DNA of 5,979 bases from Euryarchaeota archaeon UBA82 (GTDB lineage Archaea > Thermoplasmatota > Poseidoniia > Poseidoniales > Poseidoniaceae). The stretch covers positions 1 to 5,979 of the forward strand of contig DAKQ01000028.1 of NCBI GenBank assembly GCA_002496635.1, given 5' to 3'. Below are positions 1 to 5,979 of the stretch, in pieces. Positions within the stretch are counted from its first letter, which is position 1; every line of letters begins with the position of its first letter. The notes under the pieces were generated by a model that saw only the letters and a program-made list of their open reading frames with translations, was not told the DNA's origin and made no database searches. The position numbers were made by a program, and so were the translations under genes.

Positions 1-1
1 A

Positions 2-388
2 TCATGGCTACTTTCTGGATCACAACCACCCGGTGTAGCAGCAGCTCAAAAAGCAGCAATTGAAGTTCTCATGGATGAACCCGAACATCATGCTAAACTC
101 TGGGAGAATACTGATTACTTCAGAAATGAACTCCAATCACTTGGTTTTGATACTGGTATGTCAACCACTCCAATTATCCCAATTATGTGTGGGGAATCCT
201 CTACTGCAAAAGAGATGACAAACTTACTCCAAAAGGAAGGCGTCATGGCTGGAGCAATTGTGTTTCCAATGGTCGCTCGAGACAAAGCCAGAATACGAAC
301 ACAAATGTCAGCAGGTCTGTCAAGAGATGATTTGGACGAGGTTTTGAGACTACTCGAATTGATTGGTCCAAAAGTTGGAATCATCTGA
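2..388 (+). CDS. Alpha-oxoamine synthase family enzyme (glycine C-acetyltransferase / 2-amino-3-ketobutyrate CoA ligase-like), C-terminal part
   Basis: The 5' end lies outside the window; the frame is open from base 2 to a TGA at 386-388, giving 128 residues. These match the small C-terminal domain of PLP-dependent alpha-oxoamine synthases: a PP-G-AAA stretch near the left edge, then WENTDYFRNEL, LGFDTG, TTPIIPIM, the EGVMAGAIVFPMV strand, a RIRTQMSAGLSRDDLD segment with the conserved Arg, and a terminal VGII. Family members condense an amino acid with an acyl-CoA and release CO2; Kbl makes 2-amino-3-oxobutyrate from glycine and acetyl-CoA. The Schiff-base lysine and most substrate residues are upstream, so Kbl cannot be separated from serine palmitoyltransferase or 8-amino-7-oxononanoate synthase here; the C-terminus looks most Kbl-like to me. 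The gene ends directly against the stop of the convergent membrane-protein gene. Confidence 0.85.
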   Translation, partial: SWLLSGSQPPGVAAAQKAAIEVLMDEPEHHAKLWENTDYFRNELQSLGFDTGMSTTPIIPIMCGESSTAKEMTNLLQKEGVMAGAIVFPMVARDKARIRTQMSAGLSRDDLDEVLRLLELIGPKVGII

Positions 389-1033
389 TTATTCAGACTC
401 AAAAGCATCGACGACTTCGAGTAATTCCGTGTCATCTCCAGCCATCTCTGCTGCGCTGTTATCTTCAACCTCTTCCAGTGCCTTCACGCCTTCAAATGGA
501 TTTACTCCTTCATCGAGCATACACAAAAGTCTCCAGCGAGGCGCCCATGATAGATGCACATAAGCAGGACCTGGAAGAAGGAGAACAAACATGGAGATTG
601 ATCTTGAAATGTCGAGTAGATCGGCAAAGTCAAGACCGAGCAATCCAAGACCGATAAATGGCATCGGATAAAGAATAATTCTCGGAGGAGCAATTGGCAT
701 CCGCTTGGTGAATGATACCAATATCAATGAAGCAAAACCGAGGAATAAACACGCTGCCATAAACAAAGCAGAGAAAAAAATCCAATTCGATAAAGCCTCA
801 TTAAATGAATCAAATTTTAATGAATATGGAAGTATGAGAGCAAGGCTGATCAGGAGTCCATAGAACGCCCCAATATTTCCAGGATGAGACAGCCATAATG
901 GCAAGCGTGAGAAACGGCGGGATAACGATGTTCCGAACAACAATTCCTGTTGTGGAGCACTCAGTTCAGAGACGTGGTCAGACCACTTGCTAGGAACATC
1001 CATAACCCTCTGGGAGAGAGTAGGGGTTTTCAA
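389..1033 (-). CDS. Hypothetical four-TM membrane protein with acidic C-terminal tail
   Basis: I do not recognise a family. The 214-residue product has a polar N-terminus of about 50 residues, then hydrophobic segments at roughly 54-73, 84-108, 118-139 and 145-162, suggesting four membrane passes. A basic patch (APRWRLL, 164-170) follows, then an acidic tail rich in Glu and Asp (about 187-214). The start used is TTG at 1033-1031, with a purine-rich SD-like GAGAGGG ending 4 bases upstream. An ATG at 1003-1001 (residue 11) is possible, but its nearest SD-like sequence is only 2 bases away. The stop TAA (391-389) abuts the TGA of the opposing enzyme gene. It lies 29 bases downstream of the two-TM protein gene, so co-transcription is likely. 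No catalytic motif is visible. Confidence 0.7.
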   Translation of the reverse strand: MKTPTLSQRVMDVPSKWSDHVSELSAPQQELLFGTSLSRRFSRLPLWLSHPGNIGAFYGLLISLALILPYSLKFDSFNEALSNWIFFSALFMAACLFLGFASLILVSFTKRMPIAPPRIILYPMPFIGLGLLGLDFADLLDISRSISMFVLLLPGPAYVHLSWAPRWRLLCMLDEGVNPFEGVKALEEVEDNSAAEMAGDDTELLEVVDAFESE

Positions 1034-1062
1034 TGCACCCTCTCTTGATTCATGATAAAGCC

Positions 1063-1755
1063 TTATTCTTGACCCTTCAATTTTTTTGCGATTGGACCTA
1101 AGGCGTCCTTGGTATCATCTTCATCTGGCCAATCTCTCTTAAGTAAACCAGAATCGATCGATTCTCTTTTCCGAGCATCTTCAATGTCATCATGCTCTCC
1201 GTTGTGAGCATCCCTCAGAGCTAGTGCTTGATTTAGCAAAGCCATTGTTCGTCGTAACGAATAATTCTGTGTTCGTTGTTCTGTCAAATAGCCGAAAATG
1301 GAATAGTTATCGTCAAGTGCTACAAGATTGAATCCTTTTAACAAATCATCCTCGACTAATCGATACCTGTACTCGCCCGCTGACTCCCAACGACCATCAT
1401 GAAGCCGAATAGATACCTTGGCCTCTTTATCACTCAACAACTCCATCAGAGGATGGGCGGGGTTAACTGCGAACGGAGTGTTACTCCAATCAGACCATCG
1501 CCTCCAACTTATCGTAAGAGCGAGAAGAAACAAAATGAACAAGAAACCTCGTACTGGCCAATAAGGAACGAGGACAAAACATAGTTGGATAGAGAGGATC
1601 ATCACTGCAGATTGAATCTGAATAGTCCTTCCTTTTCGTAAAGCCTGAGGCGTCTCTGAAAATCGAATGAAGCCATCATCAAGTCCCTCTGTAAATTTGC
1701 TCAGTTCAATCACCTCGTTCAAGTAGCGGAATGCGTACTCCTTCATAGGTTTCAT
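1063..1755 (-). CDS. Hypothetical two-TM membrane protein
   Basis: This 230-residue protein belongs to no family I recognise. A polar N-terminus of about 45 residues is followed by two closely spaced hydrophobic segments at about 46-64 and 67-84, forming a hairpin with a short PYWPVRG turn. The remaining 145 residues are soluble and charged; the last 45 are strongly polar with a Lys-rich end (KKLKGQE). The hairpin followed by WRRWSDW suggests that both ends lie in the cytoplasm. The ATG at 1755 overlaps the end of the upstream DUF309 gene by 50 bases and has a weak AGGT 8 bases upstream. Alternatives are ATG at 1746 and GTG at 1713; the GTG would shrink the overlap to 8 bases, but I see no SD before it. 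It is the middle gene of a three-gene minus-strand group. Confidence 0.7.
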   Translation of the reverse strand: MKPMKEYAFRYLNEVIELSKFTEGLDDGFIRFSETPQALRKGRTIQIQSAVMILSIQLCFVLVPYWPVRGFLFILFLLALTISWRRWSDWSNTPFAVNPAHPLMELLSDKEAKVSIRLHDGRWESAGEYRYRLVEDDLLKGFNLVALDDNYSIFGYLTEQRTQNYSLRRTMALLNQALALRDAHNGEHDDIEDARKRESIDSGLLKRDWPDEDDTKDALGPIAKKLKGQE

Positions 1756-2095
1756 TCCACTGACCTACATCATCCACAAACCGCTGAATTTGTATCAAGT
1801 GAGTGACAATATCGATGTCCCAGAGTTGTGTCCAGACATTTAATTTGGGAACCAGTTTTTTCCATTGGTTCAAAACACCCCTCTTTTTTTCCCGTTGATG
1901 ATTATAGAGAAGAGCGGCGGTTTGAATCAAACCCTGAATCCCTAAAATTTCAGAGCGGGGGGCTTCTCGTCGCTTCAGTGAATTCCATAAATCCTCCCAC
2001 GATTCATGGGCATGCCAATATCGGGTTGAATCAAACTCTTGAATCCCTTCTCTCAGAAGAGCATCTTCTGCCTCGGTGAGTGGTGATGCCTCCAT
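1706..2095 (-). CDS. DUF309 domain protein
   Basis: The product (129 residues from the ATG at 2095) carries the hallmark of DUF309: an N-terminal helix ALLREGIQEFDSTRYW leading into the HxxxExxW-type motif WHAHESWEDLW (residues 27-37), then a second helical motif GIQGLIQTAALLYNH (about 52-66). The family is a small all-helical domain of unknown biochemical function whose His/Glu motif could bind a metal; that is inference. The frame stays open to a GTG at 2152, adding 19 residues beginning MCPNWPKPK. I prefer 2095 because family members usually begin shortly before the first helix, but neither start has a clear SD, and a leaderless transcript is possible. It is the first gene of the minus-strand group and diverges from the DUF835 gene. 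Confidence 0.85.
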   Translation of the reverse strand: MEASPLTEAEDALLREGIQEFDSTRYWHAHESWEDLWNSLKRREAPRSEILGIQGLIQTAALLYNHQREKKRGVLNQWKKLVPKLNVWTQLWDIDIVTHLIQIQRFVDDVGQWNETYEGVRIPLLERGD

Positions 2096-2198
2096 GTTTG
2101 GCCCAAGACGTTCCCTGTTGAAATCCTTCGGTTTTGGCCAATTAGGGCACACACTTCAAAAGATGAAAGGAAATCTAAGGGTTTGAGGGGTGAGCAAA
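2096..2198. promoter_or_regulatory. Divergent intergenic region, presumed promoters for both gene groups
   Basis: These 103 bases separate the DUF309 start (minus) from the DUF835 start (plus) and must contain or flank both promoters if the two groups are transcribed from here. I see no convincing archaeal TATA box (TTTAWATA-like) on either strand, only AT-richer stretches around 2155-2175. If the DUF309 gene really begins at GTG 2152, the space shrinks to about 46 bases. The call rests on gene orientation, not on a recognised motif. Confidence 0.35.
2185..2193 (+). promoter_or_regulatory. Shine-Dalgarno site for the DUF835 gene
   Basis: GAGGGGTGA ends 5 bases before the ATG at 2199, the usual spacing, and its GGTGA core complements the archaeal 16S 3' end. 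The in-frame GTG at 2190 falls inside this site, so the site favours ATG 2199 as the true start. Confidence 0.6.
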
Positions 2199-3923
2199 AT
2201 GTTCGATTTCAAACCAGGAGATGTCCTTGAAAGTCGAAAAGGAGGTGCGAATACGCTACGTCATCTCGCACAAGAATTAGCAACTCTTGAGAGAGATGGT
2301 TCAATCCAAATTGAACGCCATATTCCAGAAATTGGCGTGAGAACAGGGCACTTGCTCATCTTTGATGGAACTCTTGCAAGCGCCTTTCACCAAGCAGATG
2401 CATCCAGGTTTGGTATTGAAGCATTACTTGAGATCGAATCAGATGCCTCTGCATTAGATGCCACTGTGAGTCTTCACGAGATGTCAAAAGAAGTATTTCT
2501 TGCTACGTCCGTCGCCTATCCTGAAGCAAATCTTGTTGACCCAAAGGAAGAACAAATTCGAGATGAAGCATGGTGGGCGAATGTACGCGCTCCTGCTCGA
2601 AGACTCGATCGTGATGAAAAATTACCAGAACTAAAACCAACGGTTGAAGCCCCTGAATTTATTCGTCGTAAAACACAAGCGCGGATACAAAATCTTACAG
2701 GACCTGTTCTCAAGAGAGGGCAAGCACTTTTGGAAGATGCTGTCGAACCAACAGCAACATTTGATCTTGCCATGGCTCTTGGAAAGCATGGGCGTCCACT
2801 CTTAGTCATCAGCAGACAATCACCTGAGCGACTCAAAGTAAACCATCAAATCGAATTACAATATTGCAAATGGTTAACCGAAAAACAACATGAATGCACT
2901 CTCGAACCTTCTCTCGAATCTATTCGAAAGGAAATCAACTCGTTCTTCCATGACAATTTACGGGCAGCACTTGTTCTCGAAGGAATCGAATATTTGTCGG
3001 GTATTCATGGAGAAAACCAGGTCATAGAGATGGTACGAGGAATTGTGGATGAAACCCGTTATACAGATAATGTCTTACTTCTTACTACAAATCTTGAAGC
3101 ATTTACACAGATTCAGCGTTCAAGATTAAATCGAGAACTTGAGCATATTGAAACTTCTCAAATCAATACATGGTTGCTGGATGAGGAATTACTTCTCGAT
3201 CATCCTTTCTGCCAACCACCAGATGAAGAAGAGCTTGCTTGGATTGAAGAACATCTTCGAGAAAGTCTCGCTGGACTTCGAACTGAGGAGCCAGAACCTC
3301 TTCAGCAAGTCGTCGAACAAATCCCTCTTCCAGTTATCGAAGAGATGACTGCAGAGGTAGAGGAAACAGCACCAATGGCTGATGAGGTTGAAGTAGAGGA
3401 AATCCCTGAAAAAGAACATGAGATTCTAGACATTCAGGATGAAGTGATTCCAGAACCTAAGAAACCGCGTACTGCACAACGCATGGTTCGTCGAAAAAAG
3501 AGTATAACTCCTCCACAGAGTCATAAGCGAGTTGAAAAACTGAATGCCGCATCAAAGCGGGTTGTTGAACTAGGATCTTTCACATCAAATTCAAGCCATC
3601 CATCAGGCCTCGAACATCTTGCAAAAGCAGCATCAGGGGCTAAGGAAGGACGATTTCCAAAGCAAAAGAAGCCACTAACATCAGAACGATTGAATAAAGC
3701 AGCGGTAAGTTCAGCTTCCAAAAAACATCTAAAATTACCGCCAATAAAAGGCTCAAAGACACTTGTAATGAAACAATCCTCAACACATGTTGAAGCAGAA
3801 GTAAAGAAACAGAAATCCCCTCATGCAAGAGAACATGCTTCAGCAGTTCAGCAGCATGAACCCATTAACGACTTTTGGAATGAATCTGATTTTGAGGATT
3901 CAGACGAGGAGGAGATTGTATGA
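2199..3923 (+). CDS. DUF835 domain protein with long charged, repeat-bearing tail
   Basis: The 574-residue product (577 if started at GTG 2190) has three parts. Residues 1-110 form a small domain with RTGHLLIFDGTLASAFHQ (48-65) and GIEALLEIE (72-80), a layout reminiscent of DUF2226/DUF4388-type domains (weak resemblance). Residues 167-318 match DUF835: ISRQSPERLK near 204-213, KWLTEKQ, a LEPSLESI helix, the signature VLEGIEYLSG (259-268) and a VLLLTTNLEAF strand followed by RLNRELEHIE. DUF835 is mostly archaeal and of unknown function. From about 319 the protein becomes a low-complexity tail: acidic at 377-418, basic at 419-550 with three degenerate repeats around LNAAS, LAKAAS and LNKAA, and an acidic end. 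No signal peptide or TM segment is seen. It overlaps the DnaA-like gene by 4 bases, suggesting coupled synthesis and a shared complex. Confidence 0.85.
   Translation: MFDFKPGDVLESRKGGANTLRHLAQELATLERDGSIQIERHIPEIGVRTGHLLIFDGTLASAFHQADASRFGIEALLEIESDASALDATVSLHEMSKEVFLATSVAYPEANLVDPKEEQIRDEAWWANVRAPARRLDRDEKLPELKPTVEAPEFIRRKTQARIQNLTGPVLKRGQALLEDAVEPTATFDLAMALGKHGRPLLVISRQSPERLKVNHQIELQYCKWLTEKQHECTLEPSLESIRKEINSFFHDNLRAALVLEGIEYLSGIHGENQVIEMVRGIVDETRYTDNVLLLTTNLEAFTQIQRSRLNRELEHIETSQINTWLLDEELLLDHPFCQPPDEEELAWIEEHLRESLAGLRTEEPEPLQQVVEQIPLPVIEEMTAEVEETAPMADEVEVEEIPEKEHEILDIQDEVIPEPKKPRTAQRMVRRKKSITPPQSHKRVEKLNAASKRVVELGSFTSNSSHPSGLEHLAKAASGAKEGRFPKQKKPLTSERLNKAAVSSASKKHLKLPPIKGSKTLVMKQSSTHVEAEVKKQKSPHAREHASAVQQHEPINDFWNESDFEDSDEEEIV
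3534..3710 (+). repeat. Degenerate ~25-residue repeat region in the DUF835 protein tail
   Basis: Three copies of a basic helical motif share a pattern like x-L-x-K-A-A-S: VEKLNAASKRV, LEHLAKAASGAKE and SERLNKAAVSSASKK. Their key leucine codons start at 3540, 3618 and 3690, giving spacings of 26 and 24 residues. The similarity is at protein level only; the DNA copies have diverged. Confidence 0.45.
3906..3914 (+). promoter_or_regulatory. Strong Shine-Dalgarno site for the DnaA-like gene
   Basis: GAGGAGGAG lies in the last codons of the DUF835 gene and ends 5 bases before the ATG at 3920. Together with the ATGA overlap it fixes this start and supports re-initiation or coupled translation. Confidence 0.75.
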
Positions 3924-5764
3924 GTATTGAACGTACAAACCGACTCAAAGTCGCTCTGCAAAAGGCAAAGGCAAATGTACCCAGCAAAGAGCATTCAGCA
4001 TCAGAAAATCGTTCTCAGTTAGGCCGTCTTCTCAACAAGCCTTCATCTCTTGAGAAGGATCGATCGTTGCTGGCCGCCCAAGCAATCCCGGAACGCCCAA
4101 TCATTGATGCAATCTCGAAGGAGACCTTTGGAGAGGATGTAGAATACATTCCAAAACTCAATCTGAGAAAGGAAAATGAGGCTCAATCTAATGCTGAAAT
4201 CGTCGCATCACGATTGAAGAATATGAGAGAGCGAGTTCAAATTGAACCCGAGACACCACTTGGAACACGTGTTGGATTCTCTGTTGATGGAAAACCATTG
4301 TGGGCATCAATCATCGATGAACAACGTCAGTATTCATCCCATTCTTTGAACGAGGATATCGCTCCTCTACAACCAGATCACCGTCTCCATCATAGCAATC
4401 TTGCACCTACACAATCAATGTGGCCATTACAGCTTCAAATCAGCGAAAAAAAGACATTCAAACAATGGCGGGTCTATGGCGAAAACAAAGCATCTACTCA
4501 AACATGTGAAGTCATTATTGACCGACTTGGAAATCAGATTAATCCTTTACTCATCATTGGGCCAAATGGAACTGGGAAGAGTCATTTGCTGCATGCTACA
4601 GGACAAAGTGTACTGCGATATTACGACAATGAGGTTCGGATAATTCGAGGCACTGAGTTGATCAGTGCGAGTACACTACCCAAGGATTGGCATGAAGCAT
4701 TAGCAAATACGGGCTTACTTCTCATTGATGATCTTCATCTGGTTTCTGAAAATGAAGATATTTCAACAACCTTGGGACATCTTGTCGATCACAGCCTCAA
4801 CTTGGGCATCCAAGTCCTCGCAACATCGTTAACAGGCCCCGATTCATGGGCTTCATCAAGACTATGGAATGTCATGAAAAAGTCATCCATCGTGGAATTG
4901 TCGCCAATTTCATCTGCTAGTCTCGCTCTGCATGTTAAGCGTGAGAGTTCCCTTCAAGGTTTACTGCTTGAAGATGCTCACATCATGCACCTTTTGGAAC
5001 ATACGGGTAATGACTGGAGAAGTGTCAACTCATCAATAGCAATACTCGCAAATGCCAATAAAAACGGAGATGTGGCTTACCAACCTGAAGATGTACTGCG
5101 AATTCTTGCCAATAAGCCAAGACAAGAGGAACACTCCTTCGAACGAGGTGGCACGAATATTACTCTTGCAACCGATATTGTTCGAACTGCAACAGATGTC
5201 ATTTATTCAGATAAAGAAGTTGGAGGCATTGAATTACATTCGACCGCCATCGATCTACCAGAAGACGACTGGGAGCCAAAAATGGTTACAGTTGATGAAA
5301 TTCATAGAGCGAATGATTTGATTGAGCAACACCTCAAAACTACCCTGAATGAGTTGACTCCAGAAGCACCAAGTGTACTCGATACAGATGCAAGAGATAG
5401 ACATCTAACGCATCAACTTGGCCAATTGGAAGGGAGTGACGTCCATTCTGCTGTTGATGTAATGGTTGGAATTGATACTGAAATCGATCGAGTCATTGCT
5501 GAAAGAGAACAGCAAATGGTAAGAGATGACTTACGTCTTCGTAATCTTGAAACACAAATGGAGGCTTTACTTGAACGAACCTCGAATGCTGACGCAAACG
5601 AACTCATCGACATCGTCGATGAATTACGATATATCGAACATGAGTTAGGTCTTGTAAGCGAAGATGCAATGGAGGCCTTTGAATTGGAAGATGAGGAAAC
5701 GAAGAATATTGTCCGTTTGGCTCGAATTCGACCCAAGGCAGTCCTCACTGGTGAAGAAGAATGA
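3920..5764 (+). CDS. DnaA/Hda-type AAA+ ATPase with novel N- and C-terminal extensions
   Basis: The 614-residue product has a central AAA+ core (about 176-396) of DnaA type. It opens with a DnaA-like N-box, KKTFKQWRVYGENKAS (F180), then NPLLIIGPNGTGKSHLLHA with Walker A 214-221 (K220), Walker B LLLIDD (266-271; D270, D271) followed by LHL as in DnaA's LIDDIQF, a sensor-1 strand ending ATS (301-303), and a sensor-2 helix NDWRSVNSSIAIL with R367. The box VII arginine finger position reads RLWNVM (314-319): the first Arg is kept, but the SRF arginine is a Val. Residues 1-175 are polar and unrecognised. Residues 396-614 are acidic, with a likely coiled coil at about 515-585, and lack the DnaA domain IV helix-turn-helix (no DHTTV signature). 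A role as replication initiator is therefore doubtful; a Hda/DnaC-like adaptor or an unrelated ATP-driven assembly is as likely. Confidence 0.85.
   Translation: MSIERTNRLKVALQKAKANVPSKEHSASENRSQLGRLLNKPSSLEKDRSLLAAQAIPERPIIDAISKETFGEDVEYIPKLNLRKENEAQSNAEIVASRLKNMRERVQIEPETPLGTRVGFSVDGKPLWASIIDEQRQYSSHSLNEDIAPLQPDHRLHHSNLAPTQSMWPLQLQISEKKTFKQWRVYGENKASTQTCEVIIDRLGNQINPLLIIGPNGTGKSHLLHATGQSVLRYYDNEVRIIRGTELISASTLPKDWHEALANTGLLLIDDLHLVSENEDISTTLGHLVDHSLNLGIQVLATSLTGPDSWASSRLWNVMKKSSIVELSPISSASLALHVKRESSLQGLLLEDAHIMHLLEHTGNDWRSVNSSIAILANANKNGDVAYQPEDVLRILANKPRQEEHSFERGGTNITLATDIVRTATDVIYSDKEVGGIELHSTAIDLPEDDWEPKMVTVDEIHRANDLIEQHLKTTLNELTPEAPSVLDTDARDRHLTHQLGQLEGSDVHSAVDVMVGIDTEIDRVIAEREQQMVRDDLRLRNLETQMEALLERTSNADANELIDIVDELRYIEHELGLVSEDAMEAFELEDEETKNIVRLARIRPKAVLTGEEE
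5750..5754 (+). promoter_or_regulatory. Shine-Dalgarno site for the cysteine-cluster gene
   Basis: GGTGA ends 6 bases before the ATG at 5761 and lies inside the end of the DnaA-like gene. It is the same core as at the DUF835 start and supports the overlapping start. Confidence 0.55.
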
Positions 5765-5979
5765 GAGGCGCATGGTGGGCAAAGGGAGTCCCTTTCCAAT
5801 GTCAGCCAGATTGTGGCCGGTGTTGTGATCAACCTGGAGGCATCGTCTATCTCGCCCCAACAGATGCAGAAAGACTTGCAGAACATGCGAAAATGGATGT
5901 CGAGTCATGGCTAAAACGAGATTGTACAAAAACACTTGATGGTCGTTACGTGCTCCGTTCACGTCAAGGTGATGGCGTG
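5761..5979 (+). CDS. YkgJ-family cysteine-cluster protein (Fe/Zn-chelating type), N-terminal part
   Basis: The first 73 residues are inside the window and the gene runs off the right edge. The start has FQCQPDCGRCCDQPGG with Cys14, Cys18, Cys21 and Cys22, the CxxxCxxCC cluster that opens YkgJ/UPF0153-type proteins. It is followed by a hydrophobic strand (IVYLAP), a TDAERLAEHAKMDVESWLKRDC segment with the usual acidic residue and helix, and a further Cys55. The later conserved cysteines of the family are expected beyond the edge. Such proteins are thought to bind a metal ion, but their reactions are mostly unknown. The ATG shares ATGA with the stop of the DnaA-like gene, so it is probably the third gene of the operon; whether it belongs functionally to the pair cannot be judged from this window. 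Confidence 0.85.
   Translation, partial: MRGAWWAKGVPFQCQPDCGRCCDQPGGIVYLAPTDAERLAEHAKMDVESWLKRDCTKTLDGRYVLRSRQGDGV

Noticed and set aside
115..468. 117-codon open frame on the minus strand
   Set aside because: It overlaps the well-supported oxoamine synthase end and the membrane-protein gene, and its product shows no domain pattern.
1030..1053. Seven-codon minus-strand mini-ORF (ATG to TGA) just before the TTG start of the four-TM gene
   Set aside because: Its TGA overlaps the TTG, which could suggest coupling, but so short a frame is easily explained by chance.
1081..1088. T run (A run on the minus strand) considered as a terminator
   Set aside because: It encodes the Lys-rich end of the two-TM protein, the polarity is wrong for a U-tract on the coding strand, and no hairpin precedes it.
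1770..1778. TCATCCACA, one mismatch from the DnaA box TTATCCACA; a second copy on the minus strand at 3044-3052
   Set aside because: About one such one-mismatch site is expected by chance in 6 kb. Both lie in coding sequence, and the local DnaA-like protein has no DNA-binding domain IV.
1828..2079. 83-codon plus-strand frame opposite the DUF309 gene
   Set aside because: The DUF309 motif on the other strand is convincing, and this product has no recognisable features.
2516..2836. 106-codon minus-strand frame inside the DUF835 gene
   Set aside because: It is Arg/Ser/Cys-rich, lies opposite a clear conserved domain, and has no supporting start signal.
5413..5886. 157-codon open frame on the minus strand
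   Set aside because: It is antisense to the DnaA-like and cysteine-cluster genes. Its Ser/Arg-rich, low-complexity product is typical of a shadow frame.

Overview
The window is a gene-dense stretch of about 6 kb with moderate GC. It is most consistent with a euryarchaeal chromosome, possibly a marine Poseidoniia/Thermoplasmata-type lineage. The support is a clear DUF835 domain (a mainly archaeal family), translation starts preceded by GGTGA/GAGG-type Shine-Dalgarno sites, and tightly packed, often overlapping genes. The lineage is inferred from protein style; no rRNA or other taxonomic marker is present.

Layout. Positions 1-388 (+) hold the C-terminal end of an alpha-oxoamine synthase (glycine C-acetyltransferase-like, PLP-dependent). 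It ends base-to-base against a convergent minus-strand group of three genes read from about 2095 down to 389: a DUF309 protein, a two-TM membrane protein and a four-TM membrane protein with an acidic tail. A short divergent region (about 2096-2198) separates this group from a plus-strand operon of three genes. These are a DUF835 protein with a long charged, repeat-bearing tail (2199-3923), a large protein with a DnaA-type AAA+ ATPase core (3920-5764), and the start of a YkgJ-type cysteine-cluster protein (5761 to the window end). Both junctions in this operon are 4-base ATGA overlaps with SD sites inside the upstream gene, so the three products are probably translationally coupled.

The most notable item is the DUF835/DnaA-like pair. 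Archaea normally initiate replication with Orc1/Cdc6, so a DnaA/Hda-class ATPase is unexpected. This one keeps Walker A, Walker B and the sensor-2 arginine. It has no recognisable DnaA domain IV (DNA-binding helix-turn-helix), appears to have lost the usual arginine finger, and carries long extra N- and C-terminal regions. The DUF835 partner has strand/loop patterns where Walker B and sensor 1 would lie in a P-loop fold but no P-loop. A possible reading is that the two proteins form an ATPase/partner complex whose job is unknown. No RNA genes, mobile elements, CRISPR arrays or convincing terminators were seen.
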